Source: Haliclona indistincta
Taxonomy: Eukaryota > Porifera > Demospongiae > Haplosclerida > Chalinidae
Reading direction: 5' to 3'
Length of the DNA stretch: 64,000 nt
Assembly (NCBI GenBank): GCA_964017065.1
Contig: OZ024788.1
Span: forward strand, 10,538,457 to 10,602,456
The stretch's first letter is position 1. Each line of letters opens with the position of its first letter. Shown piece after piece: positions 42,277-53,900 of this stretch. The notes below the pieces were generated by a model that worked only from the letters and a program-made list of their open reading frames with translations, did not search any database and was not told where the DNA came from. Made by a program: the position numbers and the translations under genes.

Positions 42277-45141
42277 ATGTGTGTGTGTTTCAGTATGCTA
42301 TTGTATTGCTATATTTCTTCAGGGTGCCGGAGGAGAGAGAGGTCAAAAGGGAGATACCGGAGGACCAGGATCAAGGGTGAGCACTAACTATTTTGATGTA
42401 GCAGTGTAACCATAGCATTTTGGTCCAAAAAGTATGATTTTTACCAATGAACAATTTTTTTGTTCGACATAGGGAGACCCTGGTGTACAAGGAACTCTTG
42501 GTGCTAAGGGAGACTCTGGGTCAAAGGTAAGCAACCACTGGTAGTACGTAACAATACATTGTTCTATATTGTTCTCTTCCTCTTAGGGTGAAGTAGGAGG
42601 CACTGGACCACAAGGACCACCAGGATTGACCGGAGCTCCAGTAAGCACCATTTTCAGTGCATGCGCTATATTCTCATAATGCTGCGTAGGGAGGTCAAGG
42701 TCCTCCAGGTACCAATGGCAACCCCGGACCTCAGGGTCCACAGGGACAGACCGGTCCTTCCGGACCAACTGGTGGACCAGGAAATGCCGGTAATGATGGC
42801 GCGAAGGGACAAAAGGGAGAACCAGGACAAGTGGTATGCATCGTAAATGATTGTAACATGACAAAGCAGAGTCTATGTATATAGGGATTACAAGGAACAG
42901 TTGGAGCTAAGGGAGATCCCGGACAGGATGGTAGAAATGTAAGTAAAAGAATACTATTTTCATTATCTATAGCATACAACAGTGTAAAATTCTTCACGCA
43001 ATGCATAAGTACTGCATCTTAATACTGTACTTCGAGCAAGAGTTATGTGGATATTTATTTTGTTATTTCACTCACTGTGTAGGGAATTGATGGTAGTCGA
43101 GGACCAGAGGGAGCTACTGGTATTCCTGGACCAGAGGGATTGCAGGGAGTACAAGGCCCTAAGGGAGATCTTGGTGATCGCGGACCCAGGGTGTGTCATT
43201 CTGTCTGTCATTAGCTTACTGCTCTTCTAGTTTTCGGTGTTTGTACTCACTCTTCCGAATGTGTAGTGTTTCACTGCTATTCTGTTTGTCTTTCGCAGGG
43301 TAACACTGGAGCACAAGGTCCAGCTGGTCCTATTGGTGAGCCAGGTCCCCAGGGACCCGGAGGTCCACCAGGAGGCACTGGTGCAGCTGGAGCTAGGGGT
43401 GCAAAGGTCACTGTTCGATTTCACCAATGAATTTTTACATGATAATGTTATTGCAGGGAGAACCTGGCAAAGACGGGTCTGCTGGTAACCCAGGTCCATC
43501 TGGAGGAACTGTGAGTCACCAAAACTTCTTCGCTCTATTTCTTATCTTTTTCTCATAGGGAGCTCCAGGACCTGCTGGAGGAGTTGGTCTTGATGGACCT
43601 CAGGGAGCATCCGTAAGTGTCACACAAAATCTAAACAGTTCACCTTATAGTATAATTTTGTGCTATTGTATTTGTGTTCGCATTGCATTTAAAAGTGCTT
43701 TTTGGAAAGAGTCTTGCAAACTATTGTAAAACAAGAATTTGCGACACCATCGTGTATGGCTAGCAATTAATTCTTATTGAGCTAGAAACTTCTAAAAACA
43801 ATTTTATATTGAACGTTACATTCATATCATATAACTTTTCATTCCCACAAGCATTATTGGGCATATGGGTCCATCTTAAATTCACATAATTGTCGCTTCA
43901 TAACATGACGACGTTTATTTGGTTCATTGTCACTCACTATGTTAAGGGACCACCTGGACCTGGAGGTTCTAAGGGTGATCGTGGTGATACTGGTGCTAGG
44001 GGTCCTCGTGGAGAAGATGGTTCTAATGGAGCTGCTGGTACTCCGGTGAGTATTGGTGTGTCTGTGATTTTTCGCTGTTGTGAACGCTTCTACTCCAGGG
44101 TAGGAATGGAGGTGATGGTGCTGCTGGTGCCAAGGGAGACAAAGGACAAGTTGGAGATCAAGTAATTCTGCTATCTGTCTACTGAAAATAACGTGAGCTC
44201 TTTTTTCTTTCATTCAGGGACCGCGTGGTGCTACCGGTGGACAAGGACCTACTGGCCCTGTTGGTTCAACTGTAAGTTGCCCTCACTGTCTTTCATCTCC
44301 AAACCATGTTCTGTATACTCATGTCACTGACCCTATCTGCTTTTCTCTCAGGGTCAAGTAGGCCCTCCTGGTGATCAAGGTGCCTTGGGACCCGCCGGTC
44401 CTACTGGTCCATCTGGTCAAAGAGGAGGAACTGGAACATCTGGTCCAATGGGTCCTCAGGTGAATTCTTCACTTGGATTGAAATTTTTACTTATCTGACT
44501 ATTTGCTCTTATTTAGGGTGTTGCAGGTGAAAAGGGAGATGTAGGACAACAAGGTTTGAAAGGAGCAAAAGGACAAGTTGGTCCAGCTGGACCTCAGGGA
44601 ACCCGTGGAAATGACGGAGGACCTGTAAGCTGAAAGACACTCTTTGTGATTTGTGGTAATCTTGTTGTTCAGGGAGTTCGTGGAGCACAAGGAGCCCAGG
44701 GAACACGAGGAGAACGTGGAGCAGATGGTAACACTGGTGCTCCTGGTCCACGTGGAGCAACTGGAAGTACTGGAGCAAAGGTCGGCATGAGGGAGAAGGA
44801 GAACGATTGCGAGAATAGCCATTCATTTTATGATTTACGTTGCTAATAATCGTGTAGGGACAAGTTGGTCAAGTTGGTCAAAAGGGAGATCCTGGTCAAG
44901 ATGGAGCTAACGTAAGTTTGCGATTTTTTTCAAACTTACCCACTTGCTCACATGTTTGCTTTGTTATAGGGTAGAGATGGTACTGACGGAAGCATTGGTC
45001 AAACAGGACCTGCTGGAAATGACGTAAGTATGTTTTTATGACAGTGTGACAATTTAAAACTATTCCTTAAACACAGGGACCGGCAGGACCTGCTGGCCAA
45101 GCTGGCGCTACTGGTGCTCCTGGAGCTCCTGTGAGTACATG

Positions 45142-45200
<59 letters not shown>

Positions 45201-46203
45201 TGTAAAGCCTTGCTTGTATGACTTTCTTTTGTGTTTCGTTTGATTGGATTTTACAAACATATTCAGCCATGTAACATTTTATCGTGAAATGTCTTTCTCC
45301 AATAATTATAGGGTAATCCTGGTCCAGCTGGCTCCGTCGGTGCACAGGGATCTCAGGGAGTTACTGTGAGTATTCTAGTCGTTCTTTCTAGTCATTTCTT
45401 CCACTTTCTTGTCGATTAATCTCACTTCTTTGTTTTCTGATAGGGTGAACGTGGAGAAAGAGGAGAGAAAGGCGATAGAGGATCAGAGGGAAGCAGGGGA
45501 ACTACTGGTAGTCGGGGAGAGAAAGGAGACCTGGGTGGCAAGGGAGGAAAGGTGAGCTACTAACAAGTTTCATATCTTGTAACTAAACAGTGGATTATAA
45601 AACTAATGTTCCAGTTTAATATTAATTTTCTCACTTTTCTACAGGGAGACAAAGGTCATCCTGGTCTACAGGGAGTCCAGGGTACTAGAGGTGAACGTGG
45701 TGAACCTGGATCACGTGGAACTGCTGGAATAACTGGACCACCTGGACCATCAGTAAGCAGAGACAAAGAGAGGATTGACAGTCTGATGTTAACTTTTTTC
45801 TGTTCATAGGGACGACAAGGACCTCCCGGCTCCCAGGGAGACAATGGTGTTGCCGGCTCTAATGGACCACCTGGACCTGTTGGTGCTGCTGGCAAAGACG
45901 TGAGTTAGATCACTGTCAACATACGTATAATGCTCATGCTAACAGTTCACTATAATGCATCTTAGTGTTGTGTTACATTCTTACACGTCTTAACTTGTTT
46001 ATTTTCTTCTCTAGGGAGCACATGGTGATGTTGGACCACGGGTAAGCTGATTACTATTCACTTTAATCATCGCTACTTACCCTTCTCTCTTTCTCTCTCT
46101 CTTTCAGGGTCCTGCTGGTGCCACAGGATCTAAGGTTAGCTTTACCAAGTTCATTCCTCACTCTTGTTTCATGTTCTCTCTTTCTCTCGCTCTCTCTCTC
46201 TCT

Positions 46204-46269
<66 letters not shown>

Positions 46270-47913
46270 ACTCACTCACTCACTCTCTCTCTCTCTCTCT
46301 CTCTCTCTCAGGGACCACCCGGTGTCTGCTCAGGATGTGTTGTACAGGCTAACCCAACTAAGACTCATTTCTACATCAGCGCTCCAGGAGAGAACCCAGA
46401 CATGCCCAAATACGGAACCCTGGAACACCCAGCTCTATCATGCTACGATCTCTCTCTTGCTGACGACAAAATGAAGACAAGTAAGCTGTCATACATAATC
46501 ATACTTACTTGCACTTCACACTCTCGCTTGCTCACTTCACACTCTCGCTTGCACTCTCGCACAATCACTCTCGCTTGCTTCATACTCATTCGCTCGCTTG
46601 GTTGCTCATGCACTCACTCACTCGCTTGCTTGCTCGCTCGCTCACTCACTCACTTGCTCACTCACTCACCCACTCACTCACTCACTTGCTTGCTCGCTCA
46701 CTCACTCACACTCTCGCTTGCTCACTCTCACTCACTCACTTGCTCACTCACTCACTCACTCACTCACCCACTCACTCACTCACTCACTCACTTGCTTGCT
46801 TGCTCATTCAATCACTCACTCACTCACTCACACTCTCGCTTGCTCACTCTCACTCACTCACACTCTCGCTTGCTCACTCTCACTCACTCACTCACTCACT
46901 CACACTCTCACTTGCTCACTCACTTGCTTGCTTCCTCGATCACTGACACACTCACTCACTCTTTTATTGCACTCTTCTTGACTACAGACACTACATACTA
47001 TGTTGATCCTAATGGTGGAAGCCCTGAAGATGCTTTTGAGGTTATCTGCCGCAAGATGGAGCTGTACCAAGGATGGTTCACTTGCATCAAGCCACGAAAA
47101 TCAATCATGGTCAGTGATACTATCACCAGATTGACTACAATCATTGATTTTGTGACAGGAATTCAGTGGTGACGAGTGCAAGAAGAACAGAGATAACACA
47201 AAGAGTCTTGCTGCATGCAAGGTACGCTAGCATCACTCAACCATCGACCATACTGTGTACTGCTCTCTTCTCTGTCCTTCTTGTAGTCCGATAGAGCACC
47301 ATTCAGCTATGGTGCTGGAGCTAGAGCTGACCGTCAGCTGAAGGCATTGGCTGTTATCAGCCAGGTGGCCCTACAGACAGTCAGCCATACCTGCAGCAAA
47401 TCTAGTCAACCAATCAGAATGGTTGGCTGGAACGGACAAGAGCTGCCAATCCGCGAATATAGCTGGTCAATCAATTATGAACTGGACTCAGACCTTAGCT
47501 GCAAGGTAAATAGACAAACAGACACGCTGCTAGCAATAGTCAAGTTACTCACAACTAGATACAGAGGATTGCAAGTTGCTTGACCAAAAATGTTTTGCAT
47601 GCGCACAGTACGTTATCTGTACAATTAGTATACAGAAACACGCTATGGGCATGCGCTAACAGGAAATTGTTTGGTCAAGCAACCTGCAATCCCCTGTATA
47701 GTCTGTTGTAGATGAACTATAGTTGTGAAATTAACATTAGTACATTTGCACTGGATAATCATTATCTTCTCATTTTAGACTAGTGGAAATACCGACAGTT
47801 ACACACTACATACAAGAGTGCCCGAGAAACTACCTGTTGTTGATGTTGAAGCCAATTCACCCGCCGCCAACGAGAAGCTACAACTAGCTTTGGGAGAAGT
47901 GTGCTTTGCATAG
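38547..47913 (+). CDS. fibrillar collagen alpha chain with C-propeptide
   Basis: I traced 43 exons, 3837 coding bases, 1278 residues. Exon 1 (38547-38606) is a signal peptide ([20 protein letters not shown]). Exon 2 gives a short N-terminal segment; no VWC or TSPN domain was found. From exon 3 (38769) to exon 38 (46134) there are 1008 residues of uninterrupted Gly-X-Y, encoded mostly by 45-, 54-, 99-, 108- or 144-base exons that begin with a whole Gly codon (exceptions: split Gly at 39603/39658 and 40199/40285). Exons 39-43 (46312-46480, 46988-47109, 47159-47221, 47287-47505, 47779-47913) encode a ~235-residue COLFI propeptide: [55 protein letters not shown] and a terminal GEVCFA. Three chains should trimerise through this domain in the secretory pathway and form striated fibrils in the matrix. 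One intron (after 39603) uses a GC donor (GCAAGT). A separate transcript-level check of exon 2 is advisable. Confidence 0.95.
40633..40950. mobile_element. diverged MITE (ACCGTATAGC family) in collagen intron
   Basis: It starts 'taccgtatagctggatattt' and ends 'taattatcggttatatagta'. Internally, 'ctttcgtgaggca' is answered by 'tgcctcacg'-like inverted words. It lies in the long intron after exon 13, next to the larger repeat at 41015. Confidence 0.6.
41015..41760. mobile_element. interspersed repeat, inverted relative to 27205-27974
   Basis: The left end is 'atgccttggtgggcagagcc', then acggggcat, a hairpin like that at 27946. It is followed by 'tgtcattctgtctgtctgtc'. Further right, 'catgcatctgttgctgtgtt' mirrors the other copy. 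It sits wholly within collagen intron 13 (40536-41836). Confidence 0.65.
42123..42290. repeat. (TG/CG)n microsatellite in collagen intron
   Basis: About 165 bases of gtgt and gcgt words lie between exons 14 and 15. Cys/Val/Arg-rich frames through it are artefacts. Confidence 0.97.
45139..45200. repeat. (CA)n microsatellite in collagen intron
   Basis: About 60 bases of ca repeat with one 'cc' interruption occur directly after exon 32. Confidence 0.97.
46186..46310. repeat. (TC)n microsatellite at splice acceptor of the propeptide exon
   Basis: About 120 bases of ct repeat, with a short cact interruption, run directly into the CAG acceptor of exon 39. It serves as an extreme polypyrimidine tract. 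Confidence 0.95.
46505..46960. repeat. CACT/CGCTTG tandem repeat in collagen intron
   Basis: About 450 bases of cact, cgctcg and cttg words fill the intron between exons 39 and 40. The long Ser/Leu/Thr/His-rich frames in it are artefacts. Confidence 0.95.
47558..47702. mobile_element. short MITE in last collagen intron
   Basis: Inverted ends of about 28 bases: tacagaggattgcaagttgc at the left is answered by gcaacctgcaatcccctgta at the right. A smaller internal inverted pair (gcatgcgc) is also present. Total length is about 145 bases. Confidence 0.8.
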
Positions 47914-48600
47914 ACTCATTCCCAGATCATCCATGGACATTATATACTTTAGAACTGGAATGGGCCTCTGCCTCCAACTTCACCGTATTTTAGTATAATG
48001 TGTTGGTTGTGATATGGTAACTTTTATGTGTAAGTAACTATTTTATTCTCTCAGTACAAGATTCACAAAGAAACTTTGTTGTTGTGTGTTTGTCATTGTT
48101 TTAGTTTCTAACATCGATAAATGTTGCCGCAATCATAACTCGCAACGAACGTGTAGTGCTTAGAAGTATTCGATTGTACGCAACAATAATCGTGGTTAAT
48201 CCAGCTTTATAGCACAGTGAGAACATATGAGAGTAAGAGCGATCACGACCAAGTGATGTTGAGTTAGTGCAAGGGATCGAGTGTGCACACTGGTTTCAAG
48301 TGGTGGAGAATATTTCAAAATGATAGAACTCTCTAGCCTTGCTCTGATTCTAGGACCATATATAATTCCTTTGTGGATATCAACAAGATATGCTTCACTA
48401 GAATAGCCCCCTTTCTCTGTCTGTTGGCTGCAACTTGAACCTTGCACTCAAAAGAGTAACGCAAAATGTTTCAGCTGAAGAGAATTCCTTATACAATGAA
48501 GAGGAGCATATTGTTCAGACAAGGCTTATCAGATTTGGTAGAGACTTCTAGCGGTATAATGTTGTATTGCACAGTTTAGATTTTGGTGTGAGTAACAGTT
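47914..48600. other. intergenic, no gene seen
   Basis: Collagen 3' flank followed by unremarkable AT-rich sequence up to the first gene of the TRAF array. Confidence 0.6.
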
Positions 48601-48678
48601 GAGCAACCTGCAGCGCAGGTGGGGCTCGTCTTATTAGTGACGTAATACCTCGTTTGAATAGGGGCGGAGTTTTACAAC

Positions 48679-50649
48679 ATGGCGGAGTCATGTGCGCCTC
48701 TTCTCGATGGAGGCTACGAAGCTGAGTTTGCTGAGTCTGTTCCTGACTCTCTATCGTGTTCAATATGCCTCCTCCCGTTCCGGAACCCTCACCTCGTCAG
48801 CTGCTGCGGTGCAAAGTTCTGTGAGATATGTATTAATCGAGTGAAGACTGCTGGTCAACCATGTCCGCTGTGTAAACAGGAGTTCGTCTCACTAATAGAC
48901 AGGAGCTTCCAGAGGAAAGTGTTAGAATTGAACGTTCGCTGCTCAAGAAATAAAGACGGTTGCCAGTGGGTGGGCGAGCTACGCCATTTGGTACAACACG
49001 AGAAAGAGGAGTGTGTGTGGGTGGTGATAGAGTGCAGCTACCAGTGTGGTGCTCACCTTCCTAGAAAGCTGATGGCGGAGCACGAGCAAGAAAAGTGCCC
49101 ACAGCGACCAACGGACGTAAAAATCGATAAATTTATAAAGAGAATAGAGGAGCGGCACACAAGAGAGATGAGAATCATGGAGAAAAAGATAGCGGAACAA
49201 GATCAGAAAATCAAGGTTTGTTAGAAAACTTAGATTCATGAAGTCAATTTTATACGTAACATTGCCCTTCAGGAAATGGCCGATGTGCTGGAGAGAATAA
49301 AGAAATTGGAAGAAGAGGTCATTCCACGGATGAAATGTGGGTTATACATTCTCTTCCTCGTTCAGAAATGATTAAAAATTTTATGCTCTTTGCTTTGAGA
49401 AGACCTTAAGCACCACAGGCAGGGCTGTAGTAAGAATATCTTCAGAAATCTAGTTAATTTTGCAAGTGATAGGTTAAGCACTACTTTGTTGTCCCATCAG
49501 ATTTTTGAATTTGTATTCCAACCTATTAGCTACATGAGTTTTTTGCCAACCGTTCATGTAAAATACACTTTTTATAAAGCTCCGACTCTACCCTGTCAAG
49601 GGTTTTACGGCACTTGAATGCCGTCTGAATTCATTAGCATCTCATTTCCTGTCAAAATAATCTAATAATTGACCACTTACCATGAATTTTAAGTAGTTGT
49701 TGTATTTTTAGAACATTTCAGTGCTCTAAGAGTTGTAGAGATACCGTATAGCGGGAAATTTTCGCAGGAGAAAATTTTCGCGAATGCGCTAGATATAGCA
49801 TTTCGTGAATAATATTTTTGCGAATCAGCGCTATTGCCCTATCTTTGTCAACAAAAACAAGACTTTAGTGAATAATATGTTCGCGAATAGCCTGTTATTC
49901 GCGAAATTCGCGAAAATATTCTCCCGCGAAAATTACCCGCTATACGGTAGCTGAACTTTGCCTGTGGAGTGACTGTATGATTCGTAGTGTTTGTTGGAAG
50001 AATATAATTTCACGGTTTGGCACTAAAAATGGAAATTTAATTCCAACTACATTGTATCAATCAGAAATAGGTGAATACTTATTTTTCACACTGTTTTTGC
50101 TCAATGGAGATATTACCAGGTTTACATGCTGCATAATTGTCTCCTCCTTCAGGTCTTCTCACCAGCTCTCATCCTGTGCCCTCCTTCATTGAGTTCACCA
50201 TGGCACGATACTCAGCATTCAAGAAGGCTAGAGGCGGCTGGTACAGTCCATCATTCTATACTGGACCAGGAGGATACAAGATGTGCATTGCTGTGTCTGC
50301 TTATGGTACTGGTAAAGGAGCTGGCAGTTATGTGACAATGCTGGTGCATCTCATGAGAGGAGAATATGATAATAGACTAATATGGCCGTTTAGAGGAGAC
50401 ATCACTGTACAACTAGTGAACCACAGGAATGACCAGGATCGATGTGAGATGACTGTGCCGTTCAACGATGCAGCAGTAGCTGGTAACGTGTCTGATAGAG
50501 TGACCTCAGAACTGAGAGCGACTAAGGGATTGGGCAACACTAAATTCATATCTCATTCTACGGTGGAGTACCCTACTGAGACAAGACAATACATCATCAA
50601 TGATAGTTTAACATGGAGAGTCACCAAAACAATCGTATACTCTGTGTAA
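48679..50649 (+). CDS. RING / TRAF zinc finger / MATH protein, array gene 1
   Basis: Three exons: 48679-49215, 49273-49336, 50153-50649 (365 residues, phases 0 then 1). Residues ~23-65 are a RING-like finger (CSICLLPFRNPHLVSCCGAK, FCEIC, CPLC). Residues ~75-140 are TRAF-type fingers (CSRNKDGCQWVGELRHLVQH, ECSYQCGAHLPRKLM). A short coiled coil follows, and the last exon gives a MATH/TRAF-C domain (GGWYSPSFYTGPGGYKMCIA, then VLVHL-type strands). TRAF-family proteins trimerise through coiled coil and MATH to bind receptor tails in TNF/Toll-type signalling. The coiled coil is the shortest of the array, and exon 2 (EMADVLERIKKLEEE) differs from the others. A GC-rich box (ggggcggag) lies 10-20 bases before the ATG. 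The His expected in the RING (CGHxFC) is Ala here. Confidence 0.87.
49742..49949. mobile_element. MITE, best-preserved TACCGTATAGCGGG copy
   Basis: The left end is taccgtatagcgggaaattt plus tcgc, and the right end is gcgaaaattacccgctatac plus ggta. It is 208 bases long and non-coding, in the intron before the MATH exon of array gene 1. Confidence 0.88.
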
Positions 50650-50879
50650 CATTATGTCATTATGTCTAACTGTCTTGATGTCTTAGTAACATAGAATGAT
50701 AGCTAGTGTCAGAATTCAGACTATAGGGACCGGCAGGTATTTTGGGACTATTTTGCATTTATAAGTCCTCTGCCATCAAGCCCTTTCATTTCATCTCTAA
50801 TCAATCCATCTATCTCTCTTCTCAGACTCAGTCATAGATGGACTAGACTAGTAATGCAACACACACAACCATTGCTGCG

Positions 50880-50942
50880 CAGTGATAAGGAGGGCGGGGC
50901 TTGTTATTAGTCTAATAACAAGCCCCGCCCTCCTTATCACTG
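50880..50942. promoter_or_regulatory. 63-base perfect palindrome carrying GC boxes, upstream of array gene 2
   Basis: Two perfect 31-base arms meet around one base (t at 50911). Each arm contains gataaggagggcggggcttg. The same 25 bases occur once, without the second arm, 15 bases before the start of array gene 3 (55760-55784). The palindrome ends 41 bases before the ATG at 50984. Confidence 0.85.
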
Positions 50943-50983
50943 TCCTCCAGCTACGATCTTAGAATCTGTATAGAGAGAACAAA

Positions 50984-53900
50984 ATGGCAGAATCTTGTGC
51001 TCCTCTCTCTGTTATCGCTGGTGGTTATCAAGCTGAGTTTGTGGAGTCTATTCCTGACATTCTCTCGTGTTCAATATGCCTCCTCCCGTTCCGGGACCCT
51101 CACCTCGTCAGCTGCTGTGGCGCAAAGTTCTGTGAACCATGTATCGAACGAGTGAAATCTGCTGGTCAGCCATGCCCGCTGTGTCGTAAACAAAAGTTTA
51201 TCTCACTACTGGACAGGAGTCTGCAGAGAAAAGTACTAGAAATGAAAGTTTGTTGCTCAAGAAAGAAAGATGGTTGCCAGTGGGTGGGTGAGCTACGCCA
51301 TTTGATCCCTCACGAGAAGGGTGAGTGTGGGTGGGCAGTGGTGGAGTGCAGCTACCAGTGTGGTGCTCACCTCCCTCGCAGACTGATGGATGAACATCAG
51401 CTTGACGAGTGCCTACAGCGACCGATTGATGCCAAACTAGAGAGTTTTACGAGGCGAATGGAGACGCAACTTGAAAGAGAGATCAAGAAGATGGAGACCA
51501 AACTAATGGCAGAGAGGGAACAACATGAGAGAGAGATGAAGGCAATGGAGACTAAGTTGACAGCGAAGCTTGCGACTGAAAGCAAACGTTATGAAAAGGA
51601 GTTGGTTACTTTGAAGGAAAGAATGGAAAAAATCAAGGTGTGTTTAAGAGCTATTTTGTTTTCATTATCGGCAATACCTTTTTGGTGATAATTTGTTGTA
51701 ATGTAGGTAAAAAGACTCTCATTTTTGTGTGCTTGGTTAGCTGCTTGCATTTTACTACTGCATTTGCATGTCAGTATTGAAAACTTGGTAGTTTCTAGAT
51801 TGTTTGAAATATGAGTTTATTAGCTCAACTCGTATGAACAATATACTTTTGCTTGCATGCATAAAGCAGCTATCTAGGCATGTAAAAAGACACGCTTTAC
51901 CTACAGCTTAATACGGCGACATCAACAGTTAACACTGACCTAAAACTGATCTATACTGAGTATCAAAACTAAAGAGCTATCGTACCATAATGCATAATAA
52001 TGCAATAATTATGTGAATTAGTATATTGTTGGAAAGTATCACACTAAAACATGTGTGCAGATTTGAATTTTGTGGTAAACACCCACTGAAATACATAATT
52101 TTGGTCGGATTTTGGTTAAGCTTTTTTAGTGTACATTCGCATAATTAAATTCTGCGAATGTAAAACATTCCAGCGAATGTACAGTGAGTAATGTTGATTG
52201 TGAAGTAAGGTCCAAGCCTCTACTGCAGTTTGTAAGTTGGTTGTCATAGTCAATGCATGGATAGTTGAATGTGTGATTAGCCTGTTATAACAGCTATACA
52301 TAGCTTCCCAGTAAAAGCACCGTTGTGAGTGCAATACAAGAATTATTGCATAAGGGGTGTGGTCGAGACTGTGATATAGCACGAGACGAAGCTGAGTGCT
52401 GTATCAGCGTCTAGACCGACACCCCGAGCACAATAATTCCCGTATTGCACGAGCAGACGGTGCTTTTACTGGTTTGTAGCATGACGACTTGCCGCTGTCA
52501 CTGAATCTTTGTGCCTGGGCGACTTTTTTTGAGGTCGAGACAAAGTAAGTCTCCTCCCACCGTGCTATATTATTCCTGGGCTTGCTATATTATCCCTGGC
52601 CTTGCTATACTATCCCTGGCCTTGCTATATTATCCCTGGCCTTGCTATATTATCCCTGGTCGTGCTATATTATCCCTGGCCTTGCTATATTATCCCTGGC
52701 CTTGCTATATTATCCCTGGCCGTGCTATATTATCCCTGGCCTTGCTATATTATCCCTGGCCTTGCTATATTATCCCTGGTCGTGCTATATTATCCCTGGC
52801 CTTGCTATATTATCCCTGGCCTTGCTATATTATCCCTGGCCGTGCTATATATTATCCCTGGCCGTGCTATGTTATCCCTGGCCGTGCTATATTGTCCAAC
52901 CATAGATATTACAGTACGGGATAGGTAGCTAAAATTTCTTCCAAATCAAAATGTATCATGTGAAGTCATGTCGAGGTGGTCAATGTGTATTACCGCGCGT
53001 AGCAGTGATTACTAATTAGCAGCAGACGAGTGCGGTGTAGTTTTTTGCCTGTATAGCTTTTTTTAGCTGTCTTTGGCCTATTATAGTGCTTATTGTTGAA
53101 GATTGCGTGTTTCATACTACCGCCCAATTAAGTGCGGCTTCCTATTCCGTACTGTAATATCTGTGGTCCAACCGTTCTCAATATGGATAATATAGCACGG
53201 GCGGCGCTTTTGATACGCCCACGCAGAGTGCTACAAAATATTATCAGGTGCTGCTACTAACCACACATCAAGCATTGACCATGACAACCAACTTGCAAAC
53301 TGCAGTATAGTGTTGGCCTACATTGTATTCCAAGGCATTTTGAGTGTAAATCATGAGCAAGAAGCAAGTCAAGTGTGCATGGGAGATACGATATAGCGTA
53401 CCCGAGCCTTCTTACAGCCTCTATAGCTGCTTGATGGTAGTTTCCTGCTTTCTTCAATTCATAGTTATTAAGTCTGTTTCAGGGGTTATAACTCAAATCA
53501 ATATGCAGGGTCCAGATGACAGCCATGTCTTGCTGTGACAAAATGAGAAAATTTGGCAAATCGTCCTGCCAAAATTTGGCAAATACTCCTGCCAATTTGG
53601 CAAATGGCAGGAGGAAAATTTGATGAATTTGGCAAATCCTCAAATCTGCTTTTTATGTTACTGTAATATGTGAACTGAGCGCCAATATTAAATTCCCCAA
53701 AACGAAAAATCTGGGTCGTAATCCGGTTGTCGTAATCACCAATATTTTGACCCTCCAAAATTACCCACTATAATACGGTATTACAGTATAGCTAATAGTA
53801 CCGTATAGCCGGTTATTTTCGACAGGATTTTATTTTCGATCACCGACTGCAGTTCGAAAATTAAATCCACGAAAATTTGAACCATGCCAAAAATTTGAAG

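Noticed and set aside
42078..42409. Cys/Val/Arg-rich and Thr/His-rich frames
   Set aside because: GT/GC dinucleotide repeat in a collagen intron, open in every frame.
46118..46981. Long Ser/Leu/Thr/His-rich plus-strand frames
   Set aside because: CT and CACT repeats in collagen introns. Only the [11 protein letters not shown] exon and the [10 protein letters not shown] exon within them are real.
52511..52928. Three overlapping Tyr/Pro/Trp/Cys-rich frames of 107-137 codons
   Set aside because: The 20-base minisatellite reads through all three frames; no start context or domain.
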